51,322 nucleotides of DNA from CAZDET01 sp964504335 (GCA_964504335.1 CAZDET010000035.1:1-51322); one strand, 5' to 3'; positions 9,561-19,111 are shown, counted from the stretch's first letter. Notes: generated from the letters alone by a model not told the origin. Translations and numbers: made by a program.

Positions 9561-11474
9561 ATGGATAAGAATTCGATCATTGGAATTGTCCTGATCTTTG
9601 TACTCTTCGTAGTGTGGCAGCAGTTCTTTGCTCCTTCCCCCGAAGAATTATACAACGACCGCGCCGAAGCGGTCGATACCCTTCGCGAAGTGGAGCAAGC
9701 GGCCGAAGTGGCACTCGAAGGCAAGATTCCCGCCGTTGCCGGGGATAGTATGGCTGCGGTTGCGCCAACGGATTCGGCCAATGTGGCTCGCTTCCAGTCT
9801 ACCTTCGGCCCCTTTGCACCGGCGGCCACCCCTCGGGCGGTCGATTCCGTAGTATTGGAAAATGACTTGCTTCGGCTCACCTTCAGCACAAAAGGGGGGC
9901 GTATCACCCGGGCGGAACTCAAGCAGTACGCAAAGGTCGTCGAAGGTGAAAAGGGAAAGGAGAGCAAACTGCCGTTGTATCTGCTGGAAGACGAACGCAA
10001 TGCCTTCGAATACATCCTACCCGTAGCGAGCGTGCCCAGCGGAGCGGTGCGCACCGGCGACCTGTATTTCGAACCCATCGTGCAGGACAGTCAAATTGCC
10101 TTCCGCGCCGATCTGGGCGGTGGCCGGTATTTGGAACAGGTATATCACCTGTCGGAAGGGACTTACCTGATTGACCATCAGTTTAACATGGAAGGCCTCC
10201 AGCCGTATCTCTCCGATGGGACGGAATCAGTGCAACTCAGCTGGGTCAACTACCTCGACAAGATCGAAAAGAACGCCAACTACGAGCAACAGTACTCCAA
10301 CTTTTATTTCAAGCCAGTTGATGACAATACCGATTATACATCAGCGGGCAAAGATACCGAGGAAGAACTGGACGGAGAGTCCATTAAGTGGGTAAGTGCT
10401 TCGCAGCAGTTTTTTTCCAGCATCTTAATTGCCGACGACCGGTTCGAAGGAGGGGTACTCGAGACGAAAGTGCTGGAGGATGATCAGCCCGATCTCAAGC
10501 GCCTGCAGGCCACCCTCAATATTCCCATTGAGCGATCAAATTCCAATGGGTTTGCGATGGCGTTTTACGTCGGGCCGAACGAATTCGATCGCCTGGCCAC
10601 TATCGGCAATTCGCTTACGGATGTCATTTCCTTCGGCTGGAGCATTTTCGGTACCATCAACCGCTGGGTGATCCGCCCGATCTTCAAGTTTTTGGATGGG
10701 TTCATCGGCAGCGCCGGCATTTCGATTCTACTCTTGACTTTTGTGGTAAAACTGGCGGTATACCCGCTGACCTACAAAATGCTGTATTCGCAGTCGAAGA
10801 TGCAGGCCATGAAACCCTACCTGGAAAAGGCCAAGGGCAAGCATAAGGACGATCAGCAGGCCGCCCAAATGGAGACGATGAAGCTGTACCGGGAGTACGG
10901 TGTAAGCCCGCTGGGCGGATGTTTGCCCATGCTCCTACAGTTGCCGATCTGGTTTGCTCTTTATCGCTTCTTTCCGGCGGCTATCACCTTCCGGCAGGAA
11001 AGCTTCCTCTGGGCAAGTGATTTGTCGACATACGATACTTTCCTGCGGCTGCCCTTTACCATTCCGCTGGGCTTTGGCTCCCACATTAGCTTGTTTGCGC
11101 TATTGTGGGCCATTACAACGCTCATTTACACGTTTTACAACACCCGGCACATGGACTATAGCGCCCAGCCTGCCATGAAGTACATGCAGTACATCATGCC
11201 GGTGATGTTCCTCGGCTTTTTCAACAGCTTTGCCAGTGGATTGACCTGCTACCTGCTGTTTAGTAACCTGTTCAACATCGGTCAAACGCTCGTGACTAAA
11301 AACCTTATCATCGATCAGGAAAAAGTGCGGGCAGAGCTAGAGGCCAACTACAAGAAGCCGAAAAAGAAGAGTGGCTTTCAGGCCCGTCTGGAAGAAGCCC
11401 TCAAAGAACAACAGCGCAAGCAAGCTACTCAGCAACAGCAGCGGGCCACCAGCAGTAAGCGCAAAAAGAAATAA
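9561..11474 (+). CDS. yidC: Membrane protein insertase YidC
   Basis: Inserts and folds inner-membrane proteins, alone or with SecYEG. The 637 residues show the Gram-negative layout: an N-terminal anchor helix (about 5-20), a large periplasmic beta-sandwich domain (about 90-350), then the five-helix core starting near the GWSIFGTINRWV segment, with the LGGCLPMLLQLPIW hairpin that marks YidC. The cytoplasmic tail is long, lysine- and glutamine-rich (ends SSKRKKK), which would help ribosome binding. A DUF6438 lipoprotein gene follows after five bases. Confidence 0.97.
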   Translation: MDKNSIIGIVLIFVLFVVWQQFFAPSPEELYNDRAEAVDTLREVEQAAEVALEGKIPAVAGDSMAAVAPTDSANVARFQSTFGPFAPAATPRAVDSVVLENDLLRLTFSTKGGRITRAELKQYAKVVEGEKGKESKLPLYLLEDERNAFEYILPVASVPSGAVRTGDLYFEPIVQDSQIAFRADLGGGRYLEQVYHLSEGTYLIDHQFNMEGLQPYLSDGTESVQLSWVNYLDKIEKNANYEQQYSNFYFKPVDDNTDYTSAGKDTEEELDGESIKWVSASQQFFSSILIADDRFEGGVLETKVLEDDQPDLKRLQATLNIPIERSNSNGFAMAFYVGPNEFDRLATIGNSLTDVISFGWSIFGTINRWVIRPIFKFLDGFIGSAGISILLLTFVVKLAVYPLTYKMLYSQSKMQAMKPYLEKAKGKHKDDQQAAQMETMKLYREYGVSPLGGCLPMLLQLPIWFALYRFFPAAITFRQESFLWASDLSTYDTFLRLPFTIPLGFGSHISLFALLWAITTLIYTFYNTRHMDYSAQPAMKYMQYIMPVMFLGFFNSFASGLTCYLLFSNLFNIGQTLVTKNLIIDQEKVRAELEANYKKPKKKSGFQARLEEALKEQQRKQATQQQQRATSSKRKKK

Positions 11475-11479
11475 GGGGT

Positions 11480-12097
11480 ATGCAAATCGAACCGCGAGCG
11501 TTTCCAATTCTACTTTTTGCCTTCCTTTTGTTGATGGGATGCGGGGCGAAAACGACCGAACAATTGAGTCAGCCAGCTCCTGTTACCAAGGAAACTCCTG
11601 AGGAGGGCATGCTCGATGAAACCATTCGACTCGGAGACAAGCAGCCCATTCCGCTGCGACGCTTCGGCGATCGTTTAAAGGACGTTGAAGCGATGAACGT
11701 CGAGCCCACAACCGTCGTCGTCTTTATGAAGCGTACGGGTTGCTACGGAACCTGCCCGGTGTATCAATTCCAACTACAGGCGAACGGACTGGCCACCTAC
11801 CAAGGCAAAGCAAACGTGGAACTGGAAGGAAAATATACCACTCAACTATCGCAACAACAGGTGCTGGAACTCCAGTTGTTGGCCTACGATCACAACTACT
11901 TTTCGCTGGCCAAGCAATATCCCACCGACGGCAGCTTCCTGGCAGATTTACCCAATACCGAAACGATGGTGCTCTTTCGGGGGCGGCAGCGCCAGGTGGT
12001 CAACAACCACAATGCTCCCCGGGCGCTGGTCGATTTCGAAAAACGCCTGGAAGCCGTCATCGCTTCCCTGGATTGGCGGCCGGCCGTCTCCGATTAG
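11480..12097 (+). CDS. DUF6438 lipoprotein
   Basis: A 205-residue exported lipoprotein: hydrophobic signal then LMGC lipobox. The mature part has the DUF6438 core, an acidic-free strand pair around FMKRTGCYGTCPVYQF, where the GCYGTCP cysteines could form a disulfide, followed by a YQGKANVELEGKY strand and an FEKRLEAVI helix. The family has no known function. It begins five bases after yidC and should share its transcript; the link to membrane insertion is only positional. Confidence 0.82.
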   Translation: MQIEPRAFPILLFAFLLLMGCGAKTTEQLSQPAPVTKETPEEGMLDETIRLGDKQPIPLRRFGDRLKDVEAMNVEPTTVVVFMKRTGCYGTCPVYQFQLQANGLATYQGKANVELEGKYTTQLSQQQVLELQLLAYDHNYFSLAKQYPTDGSFLADLPNTETMVLFRGRQRQVVNNHNAPRALVDFEKRLEAVIASLDWRPAVSD

Positions 12098-12110
12098 GAG
12101 GAGCCGTATT

Positions 12111-13769
12111 TTACGCCTTCGCAGGAGTGAAATGCCCCAGTTCGTGCATCGCGGTTTCAACTTCCTGCCGTTGCTTGCTGGTTTCAGCAGCGCTGTAGCC
12201 GAGCAAATCGGCGAAGACTTCGAGAATCGTATCCAGGATCGGCTCAATGCTCGGCAGATCGAAATAGAGCCTGCCGGACCGTCGATTCACGTAATCTAAT
12301 GGATGAACCGCTAATTCAGCTTCGATGGAAAAGCGTGCTTCGGCAGCGGCCAACCGTTGGGTACCGTCGGAGAGGTTGGTGTACATAGCAGCCAGCTCAA
12401 TGATTTGCTCGCTTTGACGCCCAAAGTTGCTGACGAGGTACCACGCCCGGTCGGCGGGCAGTTTTGCCTGGGTTAATAATTGAGCGATTTCCTGTTCGTA
12501 CGCCGTTACGGCATGCTCGTTTTGGAAGGGGCCTCCTACTAGTGGAAGCTTAGCTGTTCGGCTTGGCTTGACCGATTGCCCGTGGCGTTCCTCCAGGCGT
12601 TTGACAAGTCGATCTACCACGCGCTCCGACATTTTGCGGTAGCCAGTCAGTTTACCACCTGCAATGGAGAGCAGTCCGGAGTCCGATTCGAAAATTTCGT
12701 CCTTCCGCGACATTTGGCTGGCGGATTTCCCTTCTTCGTGGATCAACGGACGTAAACCGGCCCAGCTACTCTCCACGTCCTCTGGCTGAAGGTCAACGGA
12801 AGGGAACATTTGGTTAGTGGCATCGAGCAGGTATTGTACATCATCCAGATTGGCCAGCACGTTGTCGGTATCACCGTCGTAGGGCGTATCGGTGGTACCA
12901 ATGTAGGCAACCCGGCCCCGGGGAATGGCAAAAATCATCCGGCCATCCGGTACGTCGAAGTAGACCGCCTGCTTTACGGGAAGCCGCTCGTGGGGCACCA
13001 CGATGTGTACGCCCTTCGACAAAAAGAGGTGCTTCCCTTGCAGAGAGGCATCCTGCTTGCGCAGCTCGTCGACCCAGGGCCCAGCGGCGCTGATCACTCC
13101 TTTGGTTTTGATAACAACGGGCTCGTCGGAGGGAAGATCGTGGCAGCGCAACGCTTCGATTTGCCCTTCGGCGTTGTACTGGAAGTCGACGGCGTCGACG
13201 TAGTTAATACAAAGAGCGCCATTTTGAATGGCTGTTTTCACGTTTTCAATGGTCAGGCGGGCGTCGTCTGTGCGGTATTCGGCGTAGTATCCGGCACCTA
13301 CCAGGATGTCTTTGCGCAAAAGGGGCTCCCGCTCGATGGTTTCTTCCCGGGTGAGCATTTTGCGCTTGTCCTCTCCGGTCACCCCGGCCAATACATCGTA
13401 GACCCACAGCCCCATATTGGTGGCTAGTTTGCCGTAGGTCCCGCCTTCGACCAGGGGCAACAGCATTTTTTCCGGGCGCACAAGGTGGGGCGCCAGTCGG
13501 TGTACGGTGGCGCGTTCGCGACCCACTTCCCGGACCAGCGCAATTTCCAGCTGCTTGAGGTAGCGCAACCCGCCGTGGATGAGCTTGGTCGATCGGCTAC
13601 TCGTACCGGAAGCAAAATCGCTTTTCTCAACCAGGGCGGTTTTCAGGCCCCGGCTGCTGGCATCGAGGGCAATGCCCGCACCAGTGATTCCACCGCCAAT
13701 TACGACTAAATCAAACACATCGGATCGGAGCTGCTCGAGCAAGGCAGCGCGTTGTAAAGAGGATTGCAT
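12111..13769 (-). CDS. glpD: FAD-dependent glycerol-3-phosphate dehydrogenase
   Basis: Oxidises glycerol-3-phosphate to dihydroxyacetone phosphate and passes electrons to quinone at the inner face of the membrane. It shows the FAD Rossmann motif VVIGGGITGAGIALDASSRG near residue 22, the SGTSSRSTKLIHGGLRYL motif that follows, and the C-terminal GlpD cap domain. The length, 552 residues, is normal. Menaquinone made via the mqn route would be the electron acceptor. Divergent from the PfkB-type kinase across 128 bases that contain an inverted repeat. Confidence 0.94.
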   Translation of the reverse strand: MQSSLQRAALLEQLRSDVFDLVVIGGGITGAGIALDASSRGLKTALVEKSDFASGTSSRSTKLIHGGLRYLKQLEIALVREVGRERATVHRLAPHLVRPEKMLLPLVEGGTYGKLATNMGLWVYDVLAGVTGEDKRKMLTREETIEREPLLRKDILVGAGYYAEYRTDDARLTIENVKTAIQNGALCINYVDAVDFQYNAEGQIEALRCHDLPSDEPVVIKTKGVISAAGPWVDELRKQDASLQGKHLFLSKGVHIVVPHERLPVKQAVYFDVPDGRMIFAIPRGRVAYIGTTDTPYDGDTDNVLANLDDVQYLLDATNQMFPSVDLQPEDVESSWAGLRPLIHEEGKSASQMSRKDEIFESDSGLLSIAGGKLTGYRKMSERVVDRLVKRLEERHGQSVKPSRTAKLPLVGGPFQNEHAVTAYEQEIAQLLTQAKLPADRAWYLVSNFGRQSEQIIELAAMYTNLSDGTQRLAAAEARFSIEAELAVHPLDYVNRRSGRLYFDLPSIEPILDTILEVFADLLGYSAAETSKQRQEVETAMHELGHFTPAKA

Positions 13770-13811
13770 CTGGAATATTTCTTTGGAGTTTGTGGAGTTT
13801 AGACCTTGGTA

Positions 13812-13871
13812 ATGCTTAATATACAGCTCTCAACGCCTATGAAAAGAGACAGATTTATTTATTTTAAGCAT
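13812..13871. promoter_or_regulatory. Inverted repeat in the glpD/PfkB divergent promoter
   Basis: ATGCTTAA (13812-13819) and TTAAGCAT (13864-13871) form a perfect 8-base inverted repeat 44 bases apart, between two divergent starts. It could be a pair of half-sites for one regulator. Confidence 0.3.
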
Positions 13872-13897
13872 GACCCAATCACCATTAAAACAGGCTC

Positions 13898-14824
13898 GTG
13901 GATATTCGGTTTGATTGCATTTCCGTTGGTGAGTTGCTCATCGATATGATCAGTACGGAGTACGTCGATAACCTGATCGACGCCGCGGATTTCCGTCGCT
14001 TGCCCGGAGGAAGTCCCGCCAACATGGCGGGCAACCTCAGTCGTTTAGGGAAGCGGGTAGGACTTATTGCTACGGTTGGGGATGATGATTCCGGGGCTTT
14101 TTTGCGCCAATACGTTCAGGATCTGGGGGTGGATACCACCCATTTGCGCTCCATTTCCCATCCTTCTACGCTGATCCTGGTGACGCGTTCGCGGGCGGTT
14201 AGCCGATTTGAGGCTTACCGGGGGGCGGATTCTGAAATCACTCCTGATCAGCTCTCCTTAGAGGTTTTAAAAAAGGCGAGAATTCTGCACACCACCTGCT
14301 TTGCCCTCAGCCGGGAACCAGCCCGTAGTACTATTCTGAAGGCGGCAGAGCAGGCCCGGTCCGTTGGTTGCCAGTTGAGCATTGATGCCAACTATGCCCA
14401 GAAAATCTGGCCGGACCGATCGGATGCAGAGGCGATCGTCGATCGGTATTTACAGTGCGGAGCACTTGCCAAATTCAGCGAAGTGGATTGGGAGCGTCTG
14501 TACGGATATCCCCTTCCGGAGCCGGAGGATGCGGCTAAATACCTACTTAGCCGGGGCGCGAGGGTGGTTTGTCTTACGTTGGGGCCTCGAGGGTGCTACG
14601 TTCTGTCCAACCAGGAGCAACACTACTTACCCGCTCGCCCTATCGACATTAAGGATACTACTGGTGCAGGGGATGCATTCTGGGCGGGTTTTCTATCGGC
14701 TTACCTAGATGGGGCCGACCTACGAGACTGTGCGGTGGCGGGCCGTGCCATGGCAGAGCTTAAGCTCCAGATATTTGGTCCACTGCCGCCGCACGTCGAT
14801 CCGGCGTCGCTTCAGGAGGACTGA
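13898..14824 (+). CDS. PfkB family carbohydrate kinase, fructokinase-like
   Basis: A ribokinase/PfkB-fold sugar kinase of 308 residues. It has the GGSPANMAGNLSRLG N-terminal signature and the DTTGAGDAFWAGF signature with the catalytic Asp. Fructokinase is the nearest annotation; 2-keto-3-deoxygluconate or other hexose kinases cannot be excluded. Translation must start at a GTG (13898), since no in-frame ATG precedes the GELLIDM strand. The last 13 bases overlap the end of the convergent CBS-domain gene. Confidence 0.86.
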   Translation: MDIRFDCISVGELLIDMISTEYVDNLIDAADFRRLPGGSPANMAGNLSRLGKRVGLIATVGDDDSGAFLRQYVQDLGVDTTHLRSISHPSTLILVTRSRAVSRFEAYRGADSEITPDQLSLEVLKKARILHTTCFALSREPARSTILKAAEQARSVGCQLSIDANYAQKIWPDRSDAEAIVDRYLQCGALAKFSEVDWERLYGYPLPEPEDAAKYLLSRGARVVCLTLGPRGCYVLSNQEQHYLPARPIDIKDTTGAGDAFWAGFLSAYLDGADLRDCAVAGRAMAELKLQIFGPLPPHVDPASLQED

Positions 14825-15936
14825 TCGGCCGACGGTTCGGACTCGGTATCTGCTTCGGCGGGTAGCAATCCGATACGCCGAGCCCGGCGTTCCCAGTTGC
14901 GGCGGGCAAGCACCTGCATGTCTACGGTGTCGTCCATTTCATCGACAATCTCCAGGCCGATCAACGTTTCAATGACGTCTTCCATCGTTACCAATCCGGC
15001 CATTCCGCCAAACTCATCAATAACCATGGCAATCTGTTCCTGTTGCTCAATCATCGTATTGAACAGATTGGGTACCGGGAGCACTTCCTGCACGAGCATG
15101 ATTTCGCGCATGATATCCTTGAGCTTGCGGTTTTCCTGCTTCTCCACCATGTTCTTGAGGATTTCGTCTTTGAGGACAAATCCGTTAATGTGGTCCCTGG
15201 TTTCCTCGTAGATGGGGATGCGGGAGAATCGAAGATCTTTGAATTTTTCGTAGAACTGTCCGATGGTCATGTCTTGTTCTGCGGCAACAACGACCGTGCG
15301 GGGAGTCATTACATCTTTGACCCGAATGCTCTCGAAGCGCATCAAATTGCCGAGGATACGCGATTCATCTTCCTGGAACACGCCACTTTGCGCACCAATT
15401 TCGGCCATCGCCTTGAAATCGGCTCGGCTAAAAATGCTTCCCTCTACCTCTTTTTGCTTGAGACTCCGGGTGATTAATTGGCTCAGCCATATAAACGGAG
15501 CGAGGAGTAACGTGAGCACTCGCAGCGAACGCACAGTAAAGGGGGTCAGTCGTTTCCAGTAGGTGGCACCTAAGGTTTTGGGAATGATTTCAGAAAGGAT
15601 CAAGATCGCCAGCGTCATAACGGCCCCGACCACTGCTTCCGAAGAAAAGGGGAGGGCATAGCCAAATAGTTCCATGTTGCCGCTACCGAGGGTTTCTTCG
15701 GCTACAGCGCCGACTCCGATCGCGCCGGCGGTATGGGCGATGGTATTGAGCGACAGAATGGCGGAAAGCGGGCGATCGATATCCCTTTTGAAGGCTTGGA
15801 GCAGCCGGCCTGTTACCGTTCCGTTCTCCTGTTGGATATGCACGTAGGAGGGAGGTACACTCAGCAAAACTGCTTCCCAAATGGAGCATAAAAAGGAAAC
15901 CCCGATCGACAGCATTGCAAATAGAAAAAGTAGCAT
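14812..15936 (-). CDS. CorC/HlyC-type membrane protein (CNNM + CBS domains)
   Basis: A 374-residue inner-membrane protein. Four hydrophobic segments of the DUF21/CNNM transmembrane domain fill residues 1-180, including SEIIPKTLGATYW, and a CBS pair follows (about 205-330: VKDVMTPRTVVV and a DEFGGMAGLVTMEDVIETLIG segment). The family is linked to Mg2+/Co2+ efflux or homeostasis. I use the ATG at 15936; one at 15960 would add eight residues. There is no CorC_HlyC C-terminal domain, only a short acidic tail. It may be cotranscribed with the LysM gene 67 bases upstream. Confidence 0.85.
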   Translation of the reverse strand: MLLFLFAMLSIGVSFLCSIWEAVLLSVPPSYVHIQQENGTVTGRLLQAFKRDIDRPLSAILSLNTIAHTAGAIGVGAVAEETLGSGNMELFGYALPFSSEAVVGAVMTLAILILSEIIPKTLGATYWKRLTPFTVRSLRVLTLLLAPFIWLSQLITRSLKQKEVEGSIFSRADFKAMAEIGAQSGVFQEDESRILGNLMRFESIRVKDVMTPRTVVVAAEQDMTIGQFYEKFKDLRFSRIPIYEETRDHINGFVLKDEILKNMVEKQENRKLKDIMREIMLVQEVLPVPNLFNTMIEQQEQIAMVIDEFGGMAGLVTMEDVIETLIGLEIVDEMDDTVDMQVLARRNWERRARRIGLLPAEADTESEPSADQSS

Positions 15937-16003
15937 TGTAGACAACGGTTGACCGCCCAATATACGAAGGCGGTTGTTAACCGCAGGGGTCGCAATCCAA
16001 GAA

Positions 16004-18203
16004 TCAGTCGAGGTACAGCAATTGGTGTACCATGATGGTTTCTCCGGGAAGAATATCGTTCAACTGCGTCAACTCGTTGGGATTCATGCCGTACCGTTGG
16101 GCGATGGATACGATATTTTCTCCCTCCTGGACAATGTGGACCCGTCGTTTATTTCCTGGCAGTTCGGAATAGCTGCGGGCATTGTACGAATTGATGGGGG
16201 TGCCACGTGGAGTCACCTCCGAAGCAGAATTCGAGCTGCTGCTGCTGTAGGGAAGCGATCCGGGATTGTAAGGAGAATTATTACTATAACTGCGATTCGG
16301 CTGTACCGAACCGGTGTTGGAGCCACGATACGGAAGGACCGGATTGTTATTCGGACTAAGCGGCTGGGTAGTTTGAATGCGCCCTTGATTAGCATCATAG
16401 CTACTGGGATTGGGGTAGGAACTACTACCACCAAAATCGGGTACATTGCTGATCTGTAGGTCGGAGGAAGGCCGTGGATTGGTGGCCGTATTTAGCGAAC
16501 GACTATTAGTGGCTGAATTCAGCGGACGACTGTTGGTTGTAGTATTTAGGGAACGACTGTTGTAGGAGCTAGTCGATTGTTGAGGTTGGAGCGACTGCCG
16601 GCCTACGATCGTAGGCGATCCGCTTGGCACCACGCTACTGCGCATGGTTGTAGTGGTTTGTTGCGGCCGAACCGATCCGGGAGCGACTTGATTTTGGAGC
16701 GGTTGGCGATTGTAGAATTCCTGCGGCCGTACCGTGCTGCCGGCGGGTTGGTTTTGAACACCGACCTCGGGGCAACGGCAATCGTTAGTGCGCAGCCGCT
16801 GACCTACCTTTATGAAATCGTAGGGCCCTAAATCATTGATTTCCCGAAATTTTGCTTCGGTAAATCCATATTGTTGAGCCAAATATTGAATCGTTTCGCC
16901 GAGCTTGACGATGTGGGTTCGCTCATTGGGATTGGGTGCGCTTTGGGCATCGTAGGGCACTGGTTGGGACGCCCCCTGGTTGGAAGTGGCGATAGGGCCG
17001 CGGCCTGTAACCACCGAACTACCGGGAGTCGCCACCCGCAGGCGGTCGCCAACTTGTATGAAGGTGGTGGAGCCAAGATTGTTCCACTCCTGAATTTGCC
17101 CGACGGTCACGCCGTAGCGACGAGAAATGCCGTAGAGCGTCTCTCCCTTTTCGACTTCATGGACCGTGCCTTCTGCATTACCGCCTGTTTGGGTAGTAGC
17201 AGGAACGGGTTGCACCGGAGACCGAGGAGTGATTTGATTCGACCCCGGTTGAGGAAGCAGGGTGGTACTATAGTTGGTAATCGGAGCAGATTGTGCGTAN
17301 NNNNNNNNNNNNNNNNNNNNNNNNNNNNNNNNNNNNNNNNNNNNNNNNNNNNNNNNNNNNNNNNNNNNNNNNNNNNNNNNNNNNNNNNNNNNNNNNNNNA
17401 TAGTTGGTAATCGGAGCAGATTGTGCGTAGGGATTGACGGTACCGTAGCTCCGGTCGTAACTTTGTTGCTGAGTGGCTCCCGGCTCCATCCCGCAGCGAT
17501 TAGCCAGATAGGCTTCCGGTGATTGGCTATTGACGGCAGTTAGGATGAGCGTAGTGCCATTATTTACCTGATTATTATTTCCAAGTCGTTCTTCGATGAT
17601 CCCAACTTCGGGTGCCAATTTGAAATTAATTACCGGGTAGGCCGAATTGGGCGCCAACTTTTCGAACATGAAGATGCCCTGGCACTGGTTTACCTCCCAA
17701 AGCTGGAAATAAACGGTGGCATCCGGATCGTCGAAGGCTATATTACGACCGATAGTCGCGTTTTGCGTATCGAACCGAAACTGATACTTGGGGGAGGAAT
17801 AAGTGATGAGGGTTCCTTGTTTTTGGTAGTAGCCCGCCAACGACACCGGTTGAACGAGGTAGGAATTTTGTTGGGGAATGAGGATAAATACCTCATCGTT
17901 ATTTCCATTGATGCGATCAACCAGGTTTTGATTGATTTCCGGAGCACCGCAGGACAAATAGGAAGGAGGCAGGTAGTTTTGGGCATTTCGGCCTATCATA
18001 CCCGTCTCAAGAATCATCTTTTCTCCAATACCAATATTGATGTGATAGGAGAGGTATGTGGATCGGCTCCCTGGGCTAAGCTGCTGATATTCAAGTTGAT
18101 CCATGCAGGATGGATCGTATAGAATGTAAATTTTTTCCGCCAGCCCGGACTCGGCGAGTGCGAAAAACAGCATCAAAAAGAGAGCTAAAGATTTGGTTCT
18201 CAT
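16004..18203 (-). CDS. Secreted three-LysM protein, interrupted by an artificial gap
   Basis: Read on the minus strand, a signal peptide (MRTKSLALFLMLFFALAESG) leads into an N-terminal domain of about 250 residues that I do not recognise, then an S/N/P/Q-rich stretch, LysM 1 (about 304-347), LysM 2 (about 386-428), a 200-residue low-complexity linker, and LysM 3 at the extreme C-terminus (about 645-689). LysM modules bind peptidoglycan, so this is a periplasmic or envelope protein. The frame is broken at 17300-17399 by 100 N. The same 30 bases flank the gap; removing the Ns and one copy takes out 130 bases and leaves 2,070 bases, exactly 690 codons, in one open frame across the join. I therefore treat it as one gene. 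Confidence 0.82.
16470..16575 (-). repeat. Short tandem repeats in the LysM linker
   Basis: Four to five copies of a unit close to RSLNTATN/RPLNSATN in protein, about 24-27 bases each in DNA (shared core gaacgactattag / cgacgactgttgg type). They encode part of the low-complexity linker before LysM 3 and may change length by slippage. Confidence 0.6.
17300..17399. other. Scaffold gap of 100 N flanked by a 30-base overlap
   Basis: Bases 17270-17299 and 17400-17429 are identical and abut the two gap edges. This is what two contigs that really overlap look like when joined with a fixed placeholder of unknown length. Confidence 0.93.
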
Positions 18204-18658
18204 GAGCCTATTTGTTGATTGAACCCGCCGCGAGAATCGGAAGGATACCCTAAGGTATGTGTTATCAGATGGTTATACAACCGAAAATATCCAAAAAGTG
18301 TTAGACAGTTCAATAGATGAAAAACGATAGTTATACCAAATTGTTGCTTTACACAACACGTTGGATGAATTTCGCCCAAAATGTACACTTTTTTCGCTAA
18401 GATTTCTTGGTAGACTCCCTTTATCCGCTGCTTTAACACTCGTGATTGGTATTCCAGGAACCGAAACAATTTATTTTGCCAATCCATTTACCTTCAGTCG
18501 GTTGATAAATAGTAGCTCGAATTTTTAATTCAATTCAAAAGCCACAGATACCGATGTGGTTAATTTAGGCCGCTGTAACTGGAAATCGAAAAGAATCTAG
18601 TATCTTCAAATGACGTTCTTAAATGCTTCCAAATTAGATGGCCGACTGACCCAAACCA
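18204..18658. other. AT-rich intergenic region
   Basis: 455 bases without a convincing gene, clearly poorer in GC than the neighbours. It lies upstream of both the LysM gene (-) and the cyclotransferase-like gene (+), so it should hold both promoters. TATCTTCA at 18601-18608 (+) and TATTTTCG at 18289-18282 (-) are one or two changes from TAnnTTTG. A small inverted repeat, ATACC-ctaa-GGTAT, lies near 18244-18257. A 95-codon minus frame at 18200-18487 has no protein-like features. Confidence 0.6.
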
Positions 18659-19087
18659 ATGAAAAACCTACCCCCCTACATATTTGTCTATGGAACACTG
18701 ATGAAAGGTATCCCATCTCCCTACAGCAACCTACTGAGTAAATACGCGCGGTTTCGCGGAGAAGCTACCACTAACGGAAACTTATTCGACCTCGGGCACT
18801 ATCCCGGCCTGCAATACCTGCCGGATAGTCCCTCCATCGTATTCGGACAACTCTTCGAATTACAGTCCCCGGTTTCGGATTTTGCCTGGCTCGATTCGTA
18901 CGAGGGGGTGTTTCTCCACAACCCGGAGTACGAACGACGTGCAATCTGGATTGATTTCCAGGATAGCCGAATGATTGCGCAGGCCTATGTCCTATTGCGA
19001 TCAACATCCAATTTGTACCGAATCGATTCGGGTAATTACTTCAAGTACTTCCACCATCACGTAAAGCATTGGCAGGCAGTGAACTAA
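18659..19087 (+). CDS. Gamma-glutamylcyclotransferase-like protein
   Basis: A 142-residue protein of the GGCT/AIG2-like fold, which cyclises gamma-glutamyl amino acids or amines to 5-oxoproline. The VYGTLMKG substrate-binding loop (about residues 10-17) and the LDSYEGV segment with the catalytic Glu are clear. The natural substrate is unknown. Its stop codon sits in an 8-base phased array shared with the end of the convergent endonuclease gene. Confidence 0.85.
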   Translation: MKNLPPYIFVYGTLMKGIPSPYSNLLSKYARFRGEATTNGNLFDLGHYPGLQYLPDSPSIVFGQLFELQSPVSDFAWLDSYEGVFLHNPEYERRAIWIDFQDSRMIAQAYVLLRSTSNLYRIDSGNYFKYFHHHVKHWQAVN

Positions 19088-19111
19088 TGATCTAATGGTC
19101 TAACTAATGCC
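19084..19111. repeat. 8-base phased CTAA array at convergent gene ends
   Basis: CTAATGAT, CTAATGGT, CTAA, CTAATGCC follow each other (CTAA at 19084, 19092, 19100, 19104). The array holds the stop codons of both convergent genes and codes the last seven codons of the endonuclease. It shares the 13-mer TTAGACCATTAGA (other strand) with the array at 28731-28820. Confidence 0.7.

Noticed and set aside
17268..18203. Two separate genes on either side of the N gap
   Set aside because: The 30-base overlap and the restored frame favour one gene split by assembly.
18200..18487. A 95-codon minus frame in the AT-rich gap
   Set aside because: It has no promoter, signal or domain, and overlaps the LysM gene start by four bases in another frame. 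It looks like chance in AT-rich DNA.
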